Source: Lytechinus variegatus (taxonomy: Eukaryota > Echinodermata > Echinoidea > Temnopleuroida > Toxopneustidae). From it: 64,000 bases of DNA. The stretch is taken from assembly GCF_018143015.1 (NCBI RefSeq), contig NC_054748.1:21086406-21150405 (forward strand), written 5' to 3'. The position numbers and the translations under genes were made by a program. The notes beneath the pieces are model-generated. The model was not told the origin of the DNA. It saw only the letters and a program-made list of their open reading frames with translations, and did not search any database. Shown here piece by piece: positions 61,501 through 64,000 of this stretch. The number at the start of each line of letters is the position of its first letter. Positions within the stretch are counted from its first letter, which is position 1.

Positions 61501-63762
61501 TAACTTCATGGAAGAAGTATGACTCACACTCCAGCCCGGGCTCCAGCCCTAGTCACTTGCACAGAGCATCACCACACCCCAGATACCAGAGAGTTTGATA
61601 GACAGTTAATTGTAGACCAATCAGATCAAGTTTAGATCACTCCCACCTTAAATTGTTACACCCCAAAACAAATGATATAAATAAGACTTCTTGATTATTA
61701 GAAGAGAATACCAACCCTAGAATACTAGACCCACACTCATCCAGATAGACTAACTGACTTCAAGACTTAGACGTCCATCCAATATTATTTTAACTTCACT
61801 CCGAATCTCAATCTGATACTTCAAATTGTGAATTGTCAACTGCAAGTGATGATTAAATACTTTGTGATTTGAACTGTATAACTTTCTGCAAAGTTTCCTC
61901 ATTACGCTTCCCTTCAATAATCACCGATCCGATCCCAACACAACACGACAATAGGCGCTCGGGCTGTGCCCTCGTCCATCAGTCTGCTTCGCACGACCAG
62001 TAACTTGCCCACTATTGCCCTGCGCATATCAGATAGGCTAGGTTGTGTGTGGATTGCATGCTGGTGTATAATCATAATTTAGTCTACCCACAGTGATATC
62101 AAGAATCTTTCAATCTTGTTCTTAAATTCAGAACCTTTTCTTTTTATTTCATACAGGTGGTTTCCTCCCACCGCCTCAGGGTCCGTTGGAGCAGAAGTAC
62201 AAAGAGGAGTTGGATGAAGCCTTCGGTATCAAGTTCAATAACCTCTTCACAATCACCAATGTCCCGGTCAAAAGGTTTACAGATTTCCTGGTTAGAAGGT
62301 AATCTTCTTTCTCATTCTTTTTCTTCTTTGCTTTTATTCATCTATCTTTTTATCTCTTTATTGATTGAATAATCGACTTGATTGTTTCATTCATTCGTTC
62401 TTTCGTTCCTTTATTTGTCGTTCATTCATTCATTTATCCATTCATTTATTCATTTAATTATGTAGTTAATAAATTACTTTGTTTCTTTATTAGTTAGTAC
62501 TTCTGAGTCGCAAGACCGCTAGAGAAAGCCTTCTCCCATAGACTTTATACATGTGACTTGGGTGGAGGCTGAGGCCAAGGCCTCGGGGTCTGCCTCGAGT
62601 GCATCCCTATTAGAGATATTGCTCATATATTTGAAGTGCTTTATAAAAGTATATTTTCAATACTATTTTTTGTGATTTTGATGATCATGATCATAGGTGT
62701 GTTCTTTTGTCTTCAGGAACGAGTTGGAAGACTACATGAACATGCTGGTCCGTAACTTCAACCCGGCGGCCGTTGAAGGTCTGATGTGCAGGAACTACAT
62801 CAACGTTGGTTGGGATGGACGTATCTTTGACTGTGATCTCAACCAGCAGTTGGACCTGTCAAGCAGAAGACCTCTAAATATCCAATCAGGTAAAATCAAC
62901 AACAACAACAGATCTCAGGAAAATTAATGTTTGACTGAGGTTCTACCAGGTGTTGCGTACACTGCTGTCGACCAGTCTTGCAGAAGTAGTGCAACTTGGG
63001 AGGGACATCACAATAGGGGTCACCTTGCAAGCAAGGATTGTGAAATAAATAAATGCAGTCTTTATAAGATGGGGACAACATTAAACTTGATATCATGCAA
63101 CCTAGATTAGGTTATCTTATTTTATATTGAATCTATGCAAGATGTTCCTTTTCTTTGAGATAAGTTATGTTATTCTGCTTGCTTTTGGTAAAATAATGTT
63201 ATACTGTATAATGATAATTAAATATTTGAAGATCTTCTTTAATTCTTTGTTATACATTTGCTTAATGAATATGATTTGTATATTCTGTTTACCATTTGGG
63301 TAATATAATAGTGTTCTAAATATTTGACTGTCTTGTAATTACTTTCTTGTTATGCACATGTAGTTGCTATATGAATATTACTACAACTACTAATTATAAG
63401 GATGATATAAGCAATAATGATAATGATGATGATGACAATATGGCTTGTATTTGAACCTGCAGCATTCTGATTCAAACTCCCAAGACTAATCCACTGCACC
63501 ACAATGCTTCCCATATGATATTTATGTAAATTTCAAGACTATACAACTTAATATACACTTGATAAGTATCTTCTCTATAATTGTTATTATCTTCCACATC
63601 ATAGATACTTCCGGACATGCCATTCCAAGTGGACTGAAAGGACCCAGCATTTGGGATATTACATCAGCTACTGACTTTGCCGACCTCGGAATCGTCACTG
63701 ACAACCACTGTTTCGGCTGCACGGCTGGTAGCGGTTCATCTTGCCAGGGGGCCACGGTTTAA
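49590..63762 (+). CDS. ArsS-like radical SAM protein (9 exons, 505 aa)
   Basis: Member of the radical SAM family containing bacterial ArsS, which attaches the 5'-deoxyadenosyl group of SAM to trivalent dimethylarsenic in arsenosugar synthesis. Exons are 49590-49892, 51734-51769, 52860-53055, 53808-54005, 55434-55611, 59803-59936, 62157-62298, 62717-62889 and 63605-63762. They sum to 1518 nt, with phases 0,0,1,1,2,1,2,1 matching at every junction. Residues 1-40 are rich in R, A and S with no acid before residue 28, like a mitochondrial presequence. Residues 114-178 form a charged, probably helical module. The [4Fe-4S] motif is YCNQACNHCH (C201, C205, C208), followed by DLTGGAPEL, VIASLPCY, LVYNPLG and GWDGRIFDCDLNQ. 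Conserved cysteines C420, C435, C489, C492 and C500 (HCFGCTAGSGSSCQG) may bind a second cluster. All expected motifs are intact. The substrate in an animal is unproven, and the arsenic link comes only from family membership. Confidence 0.9.
50815..50890 (+). mobile_element. tRNA-like SINE fragment
   Basis: 'actatggtctgatggttagt' with a degenerate box B 'gtccctggatcgacatcc'. Only the head is present. ArsS-like intron 1. Confidence 0.5.
52428..52545 (-). mobile_element. SINE fragment, main family
   Basis: Minus-strand head GTTGTGGTCTAGTGGTTCTG and body through 'aacccaggtgagg'. ArsS-like intron 2, about 320 bp before exon 3. Confidence 0.6.
53486..53693 (+). mobile_element. tRNA-derived SINE
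   Basis: Head GTTGTGGCTTAGTGGATAGG with box B-like GGAGTTCAAATCC, body 'atcctttggcaaggtgttta' and 'tggatacccgggcaggaa', tail 'aagcaccgtactgtataaat'. ArsS-like intron 3. Confidence 0.7.
54647..54785. mobile_element. 139-bp palindromic MITE
   Basis: AGCAATATTGACTGGCCTGG and 'aggacatatatcgccct' at the left are mirrored by 'gggcgatatatgtcgtatcg' and GGCCAGTCAATATTGCT at the right, arms about 45 bp. ArsS-like intron 4. Confidence 0.75.
55872..56677. mobile_element. Element with subterminal GTGTACACG palindromes (806 bp)
   Basis: The ends GGCCCGTTTTG and CGAAACGGGCC are flanked by TA on both sides. GTGTACACG or close variants lie at about 55902, 55926, 56601, 56627 and 56652, concentrated near the two ends. 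No coding sequence. ArsS-like intron 5. Confidence 0.6.
57528..57775. mobile_element. MITE with GGGCCCC...TTACAAAGAGTT ends
   Basis: Left 'gggccccatcttacaaagag' plus 'ttgcgattgatccaatcaat'; right 'ttggatcaatcgtaactctt' plus GTACGACGGGGCCCC. The interior is shared with 37250-37519. Confidence 0.7.
58011..58206. mobile_element. Intact copy of MITE X (196 bp)
   Basis: The ends GGGGTGTTGCAAGAAACTTG and 'tattttcttacaacacccc' are inverted repeats, with 'gcgatcaatcgc' and 'caattgattgc' words inside. It serves as the reference for the interrupted copy at 43401-45754. Confidence 0.75.
58648..58927 (+). mobile_element. tRNA-derived SINE, main family
   Basis: Head ATGGTCTAATGTTAGTGAC with box B-like GGGTTTGATTCC, body GCACTCAACCCAGGTGAGG, tail 'gagcgcttagagacttctga' and 'gcgctatataagc'. 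It follows directly on a MITE fragment at 58528-58655. Confidence 0.75.
58970..59240. mobile_element. Two GCGTTTCATGAAA-family MITEs in opposite orientation
   Basis: The first (58970-59080) runs GGGGGCGTTTCATGAAATG to 'catggaaagatgtca', truncated. The second (59081-59240) runs GGGGAGCGTTTCATCAATAT to CCTTTCATGAAACCCC, inverted. Copies of 11397-11556. Confidence 0.65.
59253..59744. mobile_element. GGGCCCCGTAACAC-group MITE interrupted by a TA-type MITE
   Basis: Left 'gggtcctgtatcacaaaggt' and right 'aaagctttgtgttacgggcc' are inverted ends. The middle is the element 59315-59694. It ends about 60 bp before ArsS-like exon 6. Confidence 0.65.
59315..59694. mobile_element. Mariner-type MITE (380 bp)
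   Basis: The ends CAGTGCATCCCAGAATAAAC and 'tctgggacgcactg' carry about 65-bp inverted repeats ('cgagatttagcgaccattta' and its complement) with TA on each side. No coding sequence. Confidence 0.8.
59953..60538. mobile_element. TTAA-type MITE beside the ArsS-like exon 6 donor
   Basis: TTAA at 59949-59952 and 60539-60542 flanks AGGAAAATGAAAAATTTGG... and ...CGTTTCATTCTCC. The arms include 'gaaacagatcaacgaaagtt' and its complement. Its left TSD starts only 13 nt into intron 6. Confidence 0.8.
60960..61190 (+). pseudogene. Fragment resembling a RecQ-type helicase N-terminus
   Basis: The plus-strand frame reads LKYAAQKLRIDDFKDLQASA, then ICLVLNGEDCFVSLPTGF and a stop. This resembles the start of RecQ-family helicases, where motif I would continue GKS after LPTGF. 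No other helicase motif follows, so it is a truncated piece, probably brought in by a mobile element or retrocopy. It lies in ArsS-like intron 6 on the same strand. Confidence 0.55.
61289..61950 (+). repeat. Possible isolated LTR (fossil, Ty3/Gypsy-like)
   Basis: The segment begins TGTCACGCATATG and ends ACACGACA, with a TATA-like GATATAAATAAG near 61674 and a polyadenylation-like ATTAAA near 61853. No internal retroelement genes are adjacent, and target duplications are not evident, so the borders and the identity are tentative. Confidence 0.25.
62505..62605 (-). repeat. Interspersed repeat shared with 35850-35975
   Basis: 'tcccatagactttatacatg' followed by 'gaggccaaggcctcgg' is the complement of the plus-strand block at 35850-35975. 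ArsS-like intron 7. Confidence 0.45.
63440..63512 (-). mobile_element. SINE head fragment
   Basis: The minus strand reads ATTGTGGTGCAGTGGATTAG with a box B-like GAGTTTGAATC. It lies about 95 bp before the last ArsS-like exon. Confidence 0.5.
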
Positions 63763-64000
63763 TTCAAGTGACATCAGAATTTGAACAGCCAAGGTCAAAG
63801 GTAAAAGGTGGTGGCATATCTAGAGGGGGGGGGGCAAAATTCAGGGAATTGCTCATTGAATAACCAAAATTGGACAGAATTATTCTCACAAGAACCAAAG
63901 GTTATTTCTTCTGTGCAGTATATTAGTATACTTGATCGTTCCACAACAATATTCTGCCATTTTTGTGGGGTTCTATGTTTTTACACCAACTTTGCTTGAC

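Noticed and set aside
63710-63762. Possibility that the ArsS-like C-terminus is a selenoprotein
   Set aside because: Some ArsS-family members use selenocysteine, but here the positions are ordinary TGC/TGT codons and the frame ends in TAA.

Overview
The window looks like nuclear DNA of a marine invertebrate deuterostome, most likely an echinoderm such as a sea urchin. This is inferred from four spliced genes of animal type, low GC, many tRNA-derived SINEs ending in (ATT)n, abundant short inverted-repeat transposons and long G/C homopolymer runs. No species can be named from the sequence alone.

Four multi-exon genes were reconstructed by hand from splice sites, and every intron phase agrees across its junction. 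(1) Plus strand, 3026-6640: a WSCD-like sulfotransferase with a signal-anchor and no room for WSC domains; a diverged copy of its C-terminal coding sequence follows at 6674-6820. (2) Minus strand, 28151-16496: an SRSF3/Rbp1-like SR splicing factor (5 exons, 278 aa; RRM, Gly-rich linker, RS domain). (3) Minus strand, 42146-36012: a TMEM183 orthologue (5 exons, 413 aa) with an F-box-like segment. (4) Plus strand, 49590-63762: a 9-exon, 505-aa radical SAM protein of the ArsS (arsenosugar biosynthesis) family with a likely mitochondrial presequence and an unfamiliar charged N-terminal module. Genes 3 and 4 diverge from a repeat-filled 7.4-kb spacer. The four genes show no obvious shared pathway.

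Most of the rest is transposon debris. Several elements can be delimited to the base by target-site duplications (TSDs): hAT-type elements with 8-bp TSDs (3854-4068, 9907-10185, 20395-22932, 42967-43217, 44089-45654), TTAA-type elements (7627-8199, 8624-9383, 25794-26369, 26555-27159, 28269-28758, 59953-60538) and a TA-type element (59315-59694). Nesting is frequent; the best case is three deep at 43401-45754. tRNA-like SINEs are scattered on both strands, some inside other SINEs or MITEs. Other repeats include a (TCA)n microsatellite, 57-bp and about 80-bp minisatellites, a roughly 155-190-bp tandem family, a 750-nt purine-rich tract and several strong palindromes.

The observations most worth following up are the animal ArsS-type radical SAM gene with its N-terminal module, the WSC-less sulfotransferase with a possible alternative last exon, the nested transposons, and the palindrome-rich element at 38423-38981.
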